The notes: generated from the sequence alone by a model not told the origin. A stretch of DNA of 64,000 nucleotides from Aquibium sp. ELW1220 (GCF_030398385.1 NZ_JAOAOQ010000021.1:675-64674), one strand, 5' to 3'; positions 18,178 through 29,027 are shown, counted from the first letter of the stretch. Numbers and translations: made by a program.

Positions 18178-18228
18178 GAAGGAACATGGGGGCGCAGGAA
18201 CGTCCCTCAGTGTTCAGGACCGCACCCC

Positions 18229-19281
18229 ATGAGCACCGTCCTGTCCTTCCTCACACGCCGCCGCGGCCGCAACGGCTTCGACCTTACCGACTGGCTGACC
18301 TGGCTCTATCTCCTCGCCGCCGTGCTCCTGATGTTCGGTCCGGTGTTCTGGCTGGCGCTGTCGTCGTTCAAGACCGAGTCCGCGCTGCAGGAATACCCGC
18401 CGACGCTGCTGCCGCTGGCGCCGGTCATGGCGACGGTGGAAGGTTACGAGGAGCCGTTGCCGCTCTTCCGCGTCACCGGCGGCGAGCACGAGGGCAAGGT
18501 GCTGGCGCAGGTCCGCCGCATCGGCCTCAATGCCCAGATGGTCGACCCCGCCGCGCCCGGAGAGCGCGTCAACGTCAACATCAACGACCGCGTGCCGGAG
18601 CGGGAGTTCACGCTGGCGCTGGAGAACTACACGACGCTGTTCGAGCGCTTCAACTTTCTGCTCTATTTCTGGAATTCGGTCTTCATCACGGTGATCGCCA
18701 CCATCATCACCGTGCTGTTCAACTCGATGGCGGCCTTCGCGCTGTCGAAGTACCGATTCCGCGGCCGCACGCTGGTCTTCATCCTGATCATCGCGACGCT
18801 TATGATCCCGCCGACGATCAATCTCGTGCCGATCTTCCTCGTCGTGTCGGAACTGGGGCTCGTGAACTCGCCCTGGGGCGTGATCTGGCCGGCGGTGGCG
18901 ACGCCGACGGGCGTGTTCCTGCTCAGGCAATACATGCTGACCATTCCCGACGACCTGCTCGACGCCGCGCGCATGGACCATGCTTCGGAATGGCGGGTCT
19001 ACTGGCGCATCGTCCTGCCGCTTTCGGCGCCGGCGCTGGCGGTGCTGGTCATCTTCTCGGTGATGTGGCGCTGGAACGAGTTCCTGTGGCCGCTGATCGT
19101 GCTCAACCGGTCGGAAGAGTTCACGCTGCAGCTTGCGCTCAACTCCTTCCAGGGCGACCTGCAGACCGCCTGGGCACCGCTGCTCGCCATGACGGTGCTG
19201 ACGCTCCTGCCGATCACGCTGGTCTTCGCCGTGCTGCAGAAATACATCACCGCGGGTATCGCGCAGTCGGGGGTGAAGTGA
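18229..19281 (+). CDS. Sugar ABC transporter permease (second CUT1 permease)
   Basis: A 350-residue permease of the MalG/UgpE group. The first membrane helix (about 26-45) is followed by an unusually long periplasmic loop of roughly 90 residues, and then five helices. The EAA loop is DAARMDHASEWRVYWRIVLPLSAPA. The start at 18229 follows the RIME element by 51 bases. The enlarged loop (about residues 55-140, containing EVPEREFTL-type sequence) is longer than in typical MalG proteins and could contact the binding protein. Confidence 0.92.
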   Translation: MSTVLSFLTRRRGRNGFDLTDWLTWLYLLAAVLLMFGPVFWLALSSFKTESALQEYPPTLLPLAPVMATVEGYEEPLPLFRVTGGEHEGKVLAQVRRIGLNAQMVDPAAPGERVNVNINDRVPEREFTLALENYTTLFERFNFLLYFWNSVFITVIATIITVLFNSMAAFALSKYRFRGRTLVFILIIATLMIPPTINLVPIFLVVSELGLVNSPWGVIWPAVATPTGVFLLRQYMLTIPDDLLDAARMDHASEWRVYWRIVLPLSAPALAVLVIFSVMWRWNEFLWPLIVLNRSEEFTLQLALNSFQGDLQTAWAPLLAMTVLTLLPITLVFAVLQKYITAGIAQSGVK

Positions 19282-19325
19282 TGATCGTCGCACGCGTTTG
19301 CATCGACGCAGCGCCGAGTTCCGTC

Positions 19326-19482
19326 GCGCCCCCCTCTGTCCTGCTGGACATCTCCCCCTCAAGGGGGGAGATAGGCAGCTCCGACGTCGCCGCCGAACTC
19401 GCATCGTTGACGATTGGCGAAGGCGAATGTGACAGCCGATCTCCCCCCTTGAGGGGGAGATGGCCGGCAGGCCAGAGGGGGG
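19326..19482. repeat. RIME-like element, copy 2 (hybrid arms, reversed core)
   Basis: Left arm 19326-19372 carries the TGTCC/GGACA hairpin, while the right arm (19438-19482) carries the TGGCC/GGCCA hairpin seen in other copies. The inner hairpins read CCCTCAAGG and CCTTGAGGG and do match each other. The core ends GACAGCC, so it lies in the opposite orientation to copy 1. It occupies the gap before the ATPase gene. Confidence 0.88.
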
Positions 19483-19532
19483 TATCGCGGAGCGCCGGCC
19501 TTCCGAACATCATGCTGGCGGAGACCTGACCC

Positions 19533-20636
<1,104 letters not shown>

Positions 20637-20672
20637 CACCAACGCCAGAATTCGAAGACAAGGTGCCCTACG

Positions 20673-20832
20673 GCGCCCCCCTCTGTCCTGCCGGACATCT
20701 CCCCCACGAGGGGGGAGATCAGCCGTCACCGCCGTCGCAGCCCATCGCCTGCGTCGCGGGAAGGGCGACGTCGCCGCAACTGCCGATCTCCCCCCTCGTG
20801 GGGGAGATGTCCGGCAGGACAGAGGGGGGCGC
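20673..20832. repeat. RIME-like element, copy 3 (GTCC subtype)
   Basis: A 160-base element with inverted arms starting GCGCCCCCCTCTGTCCTG and ending in its complement. The hairpin is TGTCC/GGACA in both arms. The core begins AGCCGTCACC and ends CTGCCGAT, the same orientation as copy 1. It lies between the ATPase and GH31 genes. Confidence 0.9.
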
Positions 20833-20863
20833 GACGGAACGCAAGCCTATCGGAAAAAATGCC

Positions 20864-23212
20864 ATGACCTTCCTCGCCCTCGCATCCCCCCTCTCCACCG
20901 CCCCCGCCCATCTCTCGGCCCCCCTCACCGGCGGCTTCACGCTCCGCGTCGAGGCGCTGTCCGACTGGCTGCTCCGCATCGCCATCGTCCCCGAAACCGG
21001 CCTCGCCGTCGACCGCACCTGGATGGTCGCGCCGGACGGCGACGTGCCCTGGGCCGGCCGCGACCGGCTCTCCACCGACGGCTTCGCGCCGCTCGCCGCC
21101 GCGACGCCCGCCGCCGACGGACACCGCGTCCGCTTCGGCAACGACTGGCAGGTCGACGTCCAGCCCGCACCGCTCGCGCTCACCGTGCGCCGCCGCGCGG
21201 GCGAGACCTGGCAGACCGTGCTGGCCGACCGTCCCACCGGCGCCTACCAGTGGTTCGCCAACCGCGGCATCTTCCGTCACTTCCAGGCCCGCGCGCTCGG
21301 CGACCGGCACTATGGCCTCGGCGACAAGGCCGGCCCGCTCGACCACACCGGCAAGCGGCTGCGCTGCCTGCAGACCGACGCGCTGGGCTATGACGCCGAG
21401 ACGCAGGACCCGCTCTACAAGCACGCGCCCTTCGTCATCGCCGACGCCGACGCGGGCGGGGCGGTCGGGCTGTTCTACGACACGCTGTCGGAAATCACCT
21501 TCGATCTCGGCGCCGAGCATTCCAACTACCACCCGCACTACCGCCACGTCGACGCGCAGGAAAAGGGCGTCGTGCTCTACGTCATCGCCGGGCCGAAGGT
21601 CTCCGACGTCGTGCCCCGGCTGATGGCGCTGACGGGCCGCCCGGCCTTTGCGCCGCGCTGGTCGATGGGCTTTGCCTTCACCACTATGCACCATGCCGAC
21701 GCGCCGAACGCTCAAGACGTGATCACCGGCTTTGCCGAACGCTGCCGCGCCGAAGAGATCCCGATCAGCGCCATCCATTCCGGCTCCGGCTACACGACCA
21801 AGGCCGACGGCCGCCGCTACGTCTTCACCTGGAACGAGAGCAAGTTCCCTGACCGCGCCGGCTTCTTCGCCCGGCTTCACGAACTCGGCTTCAACACCTG
21901 CGCCAACGTCAAGCCGGTGCTGCTCACCGAGCATCCGGCCTATCCGACCGCCGCCGCCGAAGGCTGGTTCGTGTGCCGCGCCGACGGGCAGCCGGCGGTG
22001 GAGATGTTCTGGGGCGGCAACGGGTCGAGCCTCGACTTCACCAACGAGGCCACCGTCGCCTGGTGGAAGGAGGGCATCTCGGCTCAGGTGCTCGGCGCGG
22101 GCTTCACCGCCGCCTGGAACGACAACAACGAATGCGAGCTGTGGGACGAGACGGCGACGGTAGCCGGCTTCGGCGCGGCGCTGCCGGCGATCGACGTGCG
22201 GCCGGTGCACGCCCTGCTGATGAGCCGCGCGACCTACGAGGCGACGCTGGCGCGGGCGCCGGACAAGCGGCCCTACACCATCTCCCGCGCCGGGCCGATC
22301 GGCATCGCCCGCTACGGCGAGACCTGGTCGGGCGACAACCGCACGTCATGGCATACGCTGAAATGGAACCTGCGTCAGGGCCTGTCGACGAGCCTGTCGG
22401 GCATGCCCTTCACCGGCCACGACATCGGCGGCTTCGACGGGCCGAAGGCTTCGCCCGAGCTCTTCGTTCGCTGGGTGGAGATGATGTCGCTGCACCCGCG
22501 CGCCGTGATGAACTCGTGGAAGCCGCAGCTTTCCGACCCGACGAACACGCCGTGGATGCATCCCGACGTCACCGGCGAGGTCCGTGCGGCGCTCTCACTG
22601 CGTTACCGGCTGATGCCGCATCTCTACGCGCTGGCCTACAGGGCGCATCGCGGCGGCACGCCGGTCATCGCGCCGACGTTCTATCATTTCGACGACCCCG
22701 CCTGCCGCGCCGACGCCGACAGCTTCATGCTGGGGGCGGACGTGCTGGTGGCGCCGGTGGTGGAGGAGGGCGCCTTCCACGTCCAGGCTTACCTGCCGAG
22801 GGCGGAAGGCGGCTGGCACGACTTCCACACCGGCGAGGTGCATGCAGGCGGCCGAACCGTCGAGATCGCGGCGCCGCTCGGCCGGCTGCCGCTGCTGGTG
22901 CGGTCCGGCGCGATCCTGCCGCTCGCCATGGCCTGGCCCGATACAGCGCCGCACGACGCCACCGCCGTCGAACTGACGCTGTTCGCTGGGGAAGGCGAGG
23001 GCAGGGTCGACGCCGAGATCTTCTTCGACGACGGCATGGGCTGGGGCTACCGCGACCGCGACGCCTCGCTCGTCGCTTGCTCAGGTGTCTGGGACACCGA
23101 TCGGGTGCGGGTCGCCGCCGAGGAACTCTGGACCGGCCGCGGGCGACCGGAGATCACGCTCGCCGCGCGGCGGCTCGACGGGCGGGCGTTCGAGGGCGAT
23201 CTGACGATCTGA
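20864..23212 (+). CDS. Glycoside hydrolase family 31 enzyme
   Basis: A 782-residue GH31 enzyme: N-terminal beta-sandwich (about 1-220), TIM barrel (about 250-600) and C-terminal beta domains. The nucleophile is Asp420 in WNDNNE and the acid/base is Asp491 in WSGDNRTSW; the arginine- and histidine-bearing motifs GHDIGGFDG and MNSWKPQ are also present. Family members release alpha-glucose or alpha-xylose, or act on sulfoquinovosides. The neighbouring xylAB genes favour an alpha-xylosidase, but alpha-glucosidase is equally compatible. No signal peptide is seen, so it would act in the cytoplasm on an imported glycoside. It is the last gene of the ABC operon. Confidence 0.9.
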   Translation: MTFLALASPLSTAPAHLSAPLTGGFTLRVEALSDWLLRIAIVPETGLAVDRTWMVAPDGDVPWAGRDRLSTDGFAPLAAATPAADGHRVRFGNDWQVDVQPAPLALTVRRRAGETWQTVLADRPTGAYQWFANRGIFRHFQARALGDRHYGLGDKAGPLDHTGKRLRCLQTDALGYDAETQDPLYKHAPFVIADADAGGAVGLFYDTLSEITFDLGAEHSNYHPHYRHVDAQEKGVVLYVIAGPKVSDVVPRLMALTGRPAFAPRWSMGFAFTTMHHADAPNAQDVITGFAERCRAEEIPISAIHSGSGYTTKADGRRYVFTWNESKFPDRAGFFARLHELGFNTCANVKPVLLTEHPAYPTAAAEGWFVCRADGQPAVEMFWGGNGSSLDFTNEATVAWWKEGISAQVLGAGFTAAWNDNNECELWDETATVAGFGAALPAIDVRPVHALLMSRATYEATLARAPDKRPYTISRAGPIGIARYGETWSGDNRTSWHTLKWNLRQGLSTSLSGMPFTGHDIGGFDGPKASPELFVRWVEMMSLHPRAVMNSWKPQLSDPTNTPWMHPDVTGEVRAALSLRYRLMPHLYALAYRAHRGGTPVIAPTFYHFDDPACRADADSFMLGADVLVAPVVEEGAFHVQAYLPRAEGGWHDFHTGEVHAGGRTVEIAAPLGRLPLLVRSGAILPLAMAWPDTAPHDATAVELTLFAGEGEGRVDAEIFFDDGMGWGYRDRDASLVACSGVWDTDRVRVAAEELWTGRGRPEITLAARRLDGRAFEGDLTI

Positions 23213-23250
23213 CGCGCGGACGAGTGGCGGACCTTCCAACCGCCATCCTC

Positions 23251-23313
23251 CCTCGTCATCCCGGAACGCGGCGTCGAGTGAAGCGAGACGGCGCGTGGCC
23301 GGGATCCATGCCT
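23251..23313. repeat. Dispersed repeat-like palindrome (CATCCCGG...CCGGGATCCATG)
   Basis: The 407 bases between GH31 and the next gene contain no convincing frame. Near their start, CGTCATCCCGG and CCGGGATCCATG form the ends of an imperfect inverted repeat of a type common between genes in alphaproteobacteria. No function is suggested. Confidence 0.45.
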
Positions 23314-23404
23314 CGCCCGTCGGCAGGTGTTGGTTCCACGCCCCCTCTTCGCACGGCAAGGCACCCGCCTCTCGTCCCGTCGTGCAGGTCACCGGCGGTC
23401 TGGA

Positions 23405-23497
23405 GGAAATACGGGGACAGTTTACTTAATTCGGCAGAGTTCGAGGCCTTCCTCAGTCGTTCCCGATCCGAATTAAGTAAACTGTCCCCGCATTTCC
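23405..23497. repeat. Long REP-type palindrome, copy A
   Basis: Thirty-base arms at 23405-23434 and 23468-23497 begin GGAAATACGGGGACAG and are complementary except for one position. The inner part of the arm reads TTTACTTAATTCGG. The GGGGACAG...CTGTCCCC word is typical of palindromes associated with REP elements and RAYT-type transposases in proteobacteria, but no such transposase gene is here. Confidence 0.85.
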
Positions 23498-23619
23498 GGC
23501 ACCCGATCCGCGTCTGCCACCACCAAGGAAATCAACCCTTTGCACGAATTTTGCCCCGCTCTGTCCACACCCCTCCCACGCTGCCGCACAATGGTCGCAG
23601 CTGAAGGAGGACGGACGAC

Positions 23620-24084
23620 GTGGGTGGTGCGGTACGGAACGGGCGGAAGCTGAGGAGCATGATTGCGGTGCTCGGCTCGATGGCGGCCAAGGCCGACATC
23701 GCCGCCGGCCGCGCCTTTCCGGTGCGCTGGTTGGTGCTCTTCTTCCTGCGCATCGCCGAGCGCATCGTGCAGGCCCATGTTGCCAAGGGGCTGCAGGTCG
23801 AGCTGGCGGAGATCGTGGCCGAGCTCACGCCGGTCGCCGGTCCCGGCGACGCCAGCCCCGCCGATGCCGTCCTGCTCGCCTGGCGCCTCCGCTGGTACGC
23901 GACCGTGCTTGTCGCGCTGCTCGACCGGCTCGGCGGCATCGACTGCCGGATGACCGGCCGCGACCGCGCGCCCGACCGGGCCGCCTGCAGCAGCGGCAGG
24001 CCTGCCTGCCGCGGCGCGCGTCTTGCCATGGCCGGCGGCGACAGGGACGGCTTCCCGCTGCCGCCGTATCACGACACGTCCTGA
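23620..24084 (+). CDS. Unrecognised 154-residue protein between two palindromes
   Basis: I do not recognise the family. A GTG start is supported by a near-perfect ribosome site (GAAGGAGG at 23602-23609, nine bases upstream). The N-terminal third is mixed helical with the hydrophobic stretch FPVRWLVLFFLRIAERIV (about residues 38-55), followed by an amphipathic helix and a second hydrophobic segment LRWYATVLVALLDRLGG. The last 45 residues are Arg/Gly/Asp-rich with three cysteines and look disordered. It could be a small membrane-associated protein. It is bracketed by two members of the same palindrome family, 122 and 83 bases away, which suggests a mobile or recently rearranged segment. Confidence 0.55.
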   Translation: MGGAVRNGRKLRSMIAVLGSMAAKADIAAGRAFPVRWLVLFFLRIAERIVQAHVAKGLQVELAEIVAELTPVAGPGDASPADAVLLAWRLRWYATVLVALLDRLGGIDCRMTGRDRAPDRAACSSGRPACRGARLAMAGGDRDGFPLPPYHDTS

Positions 24085-24166
24085 CGTGGCCGCGCCGCTG
24101 CACCGAACTTCTCCCGGGTCCGACTGGCCGGACGGCAGAGCCGCCTCCCGGCCCGCTGGCGCTGGC

Positions 24167-24259
24167 GGAAATACGGGGACAGTTTACCGAATTCGGGACC
24201 GCTCCGGCCGAAACACCCGCGCCCGTCGCCCGAATTCGGTAAACTGTCCCCGCATTTCC
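24167..24259. repeat. Long REP-type palindrome, copy B
   Basis: Thirty-one-base arms at 24167-24197 and 24229-24259 again start GGAAATACGGGGACAG. The inner part reads TTTACCGAATTCGGG, differing from copy A by changes that are compensated in the opposite arm. It ends 12 bases before the stop of pcaR and could act as a terminator-like structure for that gene. Confidence 0.85.
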
Positions 24260-24271
24260 GACGCACCCGGT

Positions 24272-25114
24272 TCACTGAACCACGAAGTAATCCTCGATCC
24301 GCCGCGCCGCGTCGCGCAGCGCGGGCAGGACGTCGGCCGTCATGGTCTGTGCCGACAGCCGCGCCGACTGCGTCGAGACGTTGATGGCGGCCACGGTGCG
24401 GCCGGTGCGGTCGCGGATCGGCACGGCGATGGAGCGCAGGCCGGGTTCAAGTTCCTCGTCGACCAGCGAATGGCCGTCGGCCTTGGCCGCGAGGATTGCG
24501 TCCCTGAGGGCGGTGCGGTCGGTGATCGTCCTGTCGGTGAGCGCGCGGATCTCGGCGCGGGCGAGGAAGGCGTCGAGTTCGGCCGGCGGCAGGTCGGACA
24601 AGAGCACGCGGCCCATCGAGGTGCAGAAGGCGGGGAGGCGGGTGCCGACATGAAGCGCCACCGACAGGATGTGCCGGCCGGGCACACGGGCGACGTAGAC
24701 GACGTCCTGCCCCGACAGCACGGCGGCCGAGCAGGCCTCGCCGAAGCGCTGGGAGACCTCGCGCATGAAGGGCTCGGCGAAGCTCCACAGCGAGGCGCCG
24801 CCGAGCCATGCGCGGGCAACCGCGATCAGCCGCGACGACAGGCGGAAGGCGCGGCCGTCCTGCACGGCATAGCCGGAGGCCACCAGCGTCAGCAGGAAGC
24901 GGCGTGCGCCGGCGCGCGTCAGCCCCGCCTTCTCGGCCGTCTCGGTCAGGGTGAGGCCCTGCGGATGCGCGGCGAGAATCTCCATGACCGCGAGACCTCT
25001 GGTCAGCGATCCGACGAGGTCTCGTTCCGCGGATGCGTCCGGCTCGCGGGCGGCAGCCGGGGAGGGGCTGCCGCCGGGAGCGGGTTCGCGCGTTGACTTG
25101 GCATCGTCGCTCAT
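24272..25114 (-). CDS. pcaR: IclR-family regulator of the pca genes
   Basis: A 280-residue IclR regulator: N-terminal winged helix (SLTRGLAVMEILAAHPQGLTLTETAEKAGLTRAGARRFLLTL, about residues 38-80) and C-terminal effector domain (about 95-270, with GRVLLSDLPPAELDAFLAR and the end RDAARRIEDYF). The divergent pcaIJF genes 86 bases away identify it as PcaR, which activates them in response to beta-ketoadipate in relatives. The start MSDDAK is chosen because the longer frame would run through the operator and into pcaI. A palindrome GTTCGCAATGCGAAC lies between the two starts. Confidence 0.85.
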   Translation of the reverse strand: MSDDAKSTREPAPGGSPSPAAAREPDASAERDLVGSLTRGLAVMEILAAHPQGLTLTETAEKAGLTRAGARRFLLTLVASGYAVQDGRAFRLSSRLIAVARAWLGGASLWSFAEPFMREVSQRFGEACSAAVLSGQDVVYVARVPGRHILSVALHVGTRLPAFCTSMGRVLLSDLPPAELDAFLARAEIRALTDRTITDRTALRDAILAAKADGHSLVDEELEPGLRSIAVPIRDRTGRTVAAINVSTQSARLSAQTMTADVLPALRDAARRIEDYFVVQ

Positions 25115-25141
25115 GTAGAAAGTATCGCATAGGAAACATGT

Positions 25142-25156
25142 GTTCGCAATGCGAAC
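25142..25156. promoter_or_regulatory. PcaR operator
   Basis: GTTCGCAATGCGAAC is a perfect inverted repeat about the central base. It closely resembles the Pseudomonas PcaR site as I recall it (GTTCGATAATCGCAC), and it sits between divergent pcaR and pcaI. Confidence 0.75.
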
Positions 25157-25200
25157 TTTTCGGAGCGGCGGTTCGGTCGCTCCCCAGCGTGGGATCCGGG

Positions 25201-25917
25201 ATGAACAAGATCTGTCCAACCATCGAGGATGCCCTTGCCGGCATCGAGGACGGCATGTCCGTGATGATCGGCGGCTTCGGCGGTGCGGGTGCGCCGATCG
25301 AACTGATCCACGCGCTGGTCGACCGCTACAAGGCGACCGGATCGCCGGGGCGGCTGACCGTCATCAACAACAATGCCGGCAACGGCGCGGTCGGCATCGC
25401 GGCGATGATCTATGCCGGCATGGTGGCGAAGATGGTCTGCTCCTTCCCGCGCTCGTCCGATCCGAAGGCCTTCACCGATGCCTATCTGGCCGGCAAGATC
25501 GCGCTGGAGCTCGTCCCGCAGGGGACGCTCGCCGAGCGCATCCGCGCCGGCGGCGCCGGCATTCCCGCCTTCTACACGCCCAGCAGCTTCGGCACGCAGG
25601 TCGCCGAGGGCAAGCCGGTGGCCGAGTTCGACGGCCGCTCCTACGTGCAGGAACGCTGGCTCAAGGCCGACGTCGCGCTCATCAAGGCCGAACTCGCCGA
25701 CGCCAAGGGCAACCTGACCTTCCGCAAGGCGGCGCGCAACTTCTCGCCGCTGATGGCGATGGCTGCGGCCACCACCATCGTGCAGGCGAGCCGCGTGGTC
25801 GAGCCGGGCACGATCGACCCGGAGCATGTGGTGACGCCCGGCATCTTCGTCGACCGGATCGTCGAGGTACCGAACCCGGCCCAGGAAGAGGCGCTGCTGC
25901 GCGAGGGAGCGAAGTGA
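25201..25917 (+). CDS. pcaI: 3-oxoadipate CoA-transferase subunit A
   Basis: A 238-residue alpha subunit of the beta-ketoadipate:succinyl-CoA transferase. It has the CoA-transferase family I pattern MIGGFGGAGAPIELIHAL, VINNNAGNG and the C-terminal VTPGIFVDRIVEV. With PcaJ it activates 3-oxoadipate to 3-oxoadipyl-CoA in protocatechuate/aromatic degradation. Its stop overlaps the pcaJ start by one base (TGATG), as expected for an obligate heteromer. ATG at 25201 is preceded by a weak GGGATCCGGG. Confidence 0.95.
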   Translation: MNKICPTIEDALAGIEDGMSVMIGGFGGAGAPIELIHALVDRYKATGSPGRLTVINNNAGNGAVGIAAMIYAGMVAKMVCSFPRSSDPKAFTDAYLAGKIALELVPQGTLAERIRAGGAGIPAFYTPSSFGTQVAEGKPVAEFDGRSYVQERWLKADVALIKAELADAKGNLTFRKAARNFSPLMAMAAATTIVQASRVVEPGTIDPEHVVTPGIFVDRIVEVPNPAQEEALLREGAK

Positions 25918-26588
25918 TGGTTGTCAAGCTGACGAATGCGCAGATCGCCTGGCGCGCCGCGCAGGATCTTCCGGACGGCGCCTATGTCAATCTGGGCATC
26001 GGCTTCCCCGAGATGATCGCCACCTTCAAGCCCGAAGGCCGCGAGGTCACTTACCACACCGAGAACGGCATCCTCGACTTCGGCGAGGCGCCGCCGGCCG
26101 GCGAGGAGGACTGGGATCTGATCAACGCCGGCAAGAAGGCGGTGACGCTGAACCCCGGCGCCTCGTTCTTCCACCATGCCGACTCGTTCGCCATGGTGCG
26201 CGGCGGCCATCTCGACGTCGCCGTGCTCGGCGCCTACGAAGTGGCCCAGACCGGCGACCTGGCGAACTGGAGCACCGGCCCCGGCTCGGTGCCGGCCGTC
26301 GGCGGCGCGATGGATCTCGTGCACGGCGCCAGGCAGGTCTGGGTGGTCACCGACCACGTGACCAAGAAGGGCGAGCCGAAGCTGCTCGAAGCCTGCCGCC
26401 TGCCGCTGACCGGCGTCGGTTGCGTGACGACCGTCTATACCAGCCTCGCCGTGATCGACATCGTCGACAGGCGTTTCGTGGTGCGCGAGAAGCTGCCGTC
26501 GATGAGCCTGGAAGATCTCCAGGCCGTGACGGGCGCACTCCTTGCCGTCGGTGCCGCCGTCGGCGACCTCATCGTTCCGGAGCTCTGA
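25917..26588 (+). CDS. pcaJ: 3-oxoadipate CoA-transferase subunit B
   Basis: A 223-residue beta subunit carrying the catalytic glutamate of family I CoA-transferases, Glu49 in HTENGILDFG. Other family motifs are GAYVNLGIGFP, NPGASFFHHADSFAMVRGGHLD and the terminal TGALLAVG. It forms the enzyme with PcaI, and pcaF starts two bases after its stop. Acetoacetyl-CoA transferase is a close relative, but the pcaR and pcaF neighbours decide for PcaJ. Confidence 0.95.
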   Translation: MVVKLTNAQIAWRAAQDLPDGAYVNLGIGFPEMIATFKPEGREVTYHTENGILDFGEAPPAGEEDWDLINAGKKAVTLNPGASFFHHADSFAMVRGGHLDVAVLGAYEVAQTGDLANWSTGPGSVPAVGGAMDLVHGARQVWVVTDHVTKKGEPKLLEACRLPLTGVGCVTTVYTSLAVIDIVDRRFVVREKLPSMSLEDLQAVTGALLAVGAAVGDLIVPEL

Positions 26589-26590
26589 CC

Positions 26591-27799
<1,209 letters not shown>

Positions 27800-27809
27800 C
27801 GTCGCGCGG

Positions 27810-28490
27810 CTACGCGCGCAGTGTGGCCGCCGCGAAGTGCATGGCGCTGCGCAGTCGGAAATCGATCGATTCGTAGAGACGAATCGCCGCCCGGTTGCCG
27901 GCATAGGCGTGCAGATAGGCCTGCTCGCCGCGGTCCGAGATCCGGTTGGCGACCACGAGCGACAGAAGGCGCGCATAGCCCTGCCCGCGCATGTCGGGAT
28001 GGCAGCAGACGCCGCTGATCTCGGTGAAGCCCGGCTGCGCCATCCGCTCGCCGGCCATCGCCACCAGCCGCCCCTCATGGCGGATGCCCCAGAACTCCCC
28101 CAGCCGGAGCGCATTCAGCGTGAAGGGGCCGGGTTTCGTCAACATGGCGAGGTCCAGCATGTCGGCGGCGTCGGTTGCAGTGAGCTGGATGACGCGCGGG
28201 TCCGACACGGGCGGCGTCGGGCCGGCCGCGATCATCTGGACGGCGTCGGCCTCGATCGTGGCGACCATGTGCGACGGCAGGGCGACCGGGGTCGACTGGA
28301 TGAAAAGCAGCTGCTCCCCCGGCACAGAGAGCGCGCCGAGTGCGGCCAGGCACTCGGGCCGGTCGTCCGGCGTCGCCGCGAAGGGGGCGATGGAGGACGG
28401 ATAGCGCCGGGCGCGTGCGCCACCTTCGGCAAGGCTTGCATGGCGCGAGGTCAGGGCGGTCCAGACCGGGCGGTCGAGGATATGGGTCAT
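27810..28490 (-). CDS. GNAT-family N-acetyltransferase
   Basis: A 226-residue acetyltransferase whose GNAT domain occupies the second half: EFWGIRHEGRLVAMAGERM, the acetyl-CoA loop GVCCHPDMRGQGYARLLSLVV (Q/RxxGxG/A type: RGQGYA) and YLHAYAGNRAAIRLYESIDF. The first 100 residues form a second, more diverged domain, as in FR47-like proteins. It is translated from an ATG that overlaps the marR stop (ATGA), so the two are coupled and the enzyme may detoxify the ligand that the regulator senses. The substrate is unknown. Confidence 0.85.
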   Translation of the reverse strand: MTHILDRPVWTALTSRHASLAEGGARARRYPSSIAPFAATPDDRPECLAALGALSVPGEQLLFIQSTPVALPSHMVATIEADAVQMIAAGPTPPVSDPRVIQLTATDAADMLDLAMLTKPGPFTLNALRLGEFWGIRHEGRLVAMAGERMAQPGFTEISGVCCHPDMRGQGYARLLSLVVANRISDRGEQAYLHAYAGNRAAIRLYESIDFRLRSAMHFAAATLRA

Positions 28491-28990
28491 CGGCGGAGTT
28501 CCTCCGGTCGTCCCGTTCCGGCGCGGCGCTCCAGCGGACGTTCCGCAAGGCGCTCCTCGACCGCTGTCAGCTGGTCGAGAAGAGGGCCGTCGAGCCCGGC
28601 GCACAGTTCCGCCACCGCCGCCTCCACGCGCGGCCAGACATCCCTTTTCCCCGTCTCCACCAGTCTCCTGCCCTTGGCGGAGAGCGAAACCATCCTGCGC
28701 CGCTGGTCGTCGGGCGCGGGCAGCACCTCGATGAGGTCCAGCGCTACAAGCTGGGCGACGTTTCGCGTTGTCCCGGGCTGCGTTACGCCGAGAGCGTCGG
28801 CCAGATCCCCGACGGCCAGCGGCCCAAGCCTGTCCAGGGCTGCGAGGAGCGGGAACTGGGCGGCCGGAATAGAAATGCCGGCGTCGGCCATCACGGCCTG
28901 GGTGCCGGACTGCAGCCGCTCGCCGAGCCGCTTCATGCGCGTCCCCAGCGTCAGCAGGCCCAGTTCCCGAACGATGTCCCTTGCTGTCAT
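28487..28990 (-). CDS. MarR-family transcriptional regulator
   Basis: A 167-residue regulator with the MarR winged helix between about residues 43 and 115 (FPLLAALDRLGPLAVGDLADALGVTQPGTTRNVAQLVALDLIEVLPAPDDQRRRMVSLSAKG in segments). It probably represses itself and the coupled acetyltransferase gene. A palindrome GTTATATAAC lies 27 bases upstream of its start and is a fitting operator. Confidence 0.9.
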   Translation of the reverse strand: MTARDIVRELGLLTLGTRMKRLGERLQSGTQAVMADAGISIPAAQFPLLAALDRLGPLAVGDLADALGVTQPGTTRNVAQLVALDLIEVLPAPDDQRRRMVSLSAKGRRLVETGKRDVWPRVEAAVAELCAGLDGPLLDQLTAVEERLAERPLERRAGTGRPEELRR

Positions 28991-29001
28991 CCGTTGTTCC
29001 C

Positions 29002-29027
29002 TTGTATATATGCCACGTTATATAACA
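29002..29027. promoter_or_regulatory. Candidate MarR operator and promoter
   Basis: In an AT-rich patch just upstream of the marR start, TTGTATATATG is followed by the perfect palindrome GTTATATAAC (29017-29026). Both words would overlap a promoter reading leftward. The following 230 bases up to the ArsR operator contain nothing recognised. Confidence 0.5.

Noticed and set aside
23405-24259. REP-associated transposase (RAYT) between the two palindromes
   Set aside because: The intervening protein has no HUH motif or catalytic Tyr pattern; only the palindromes recall that system.
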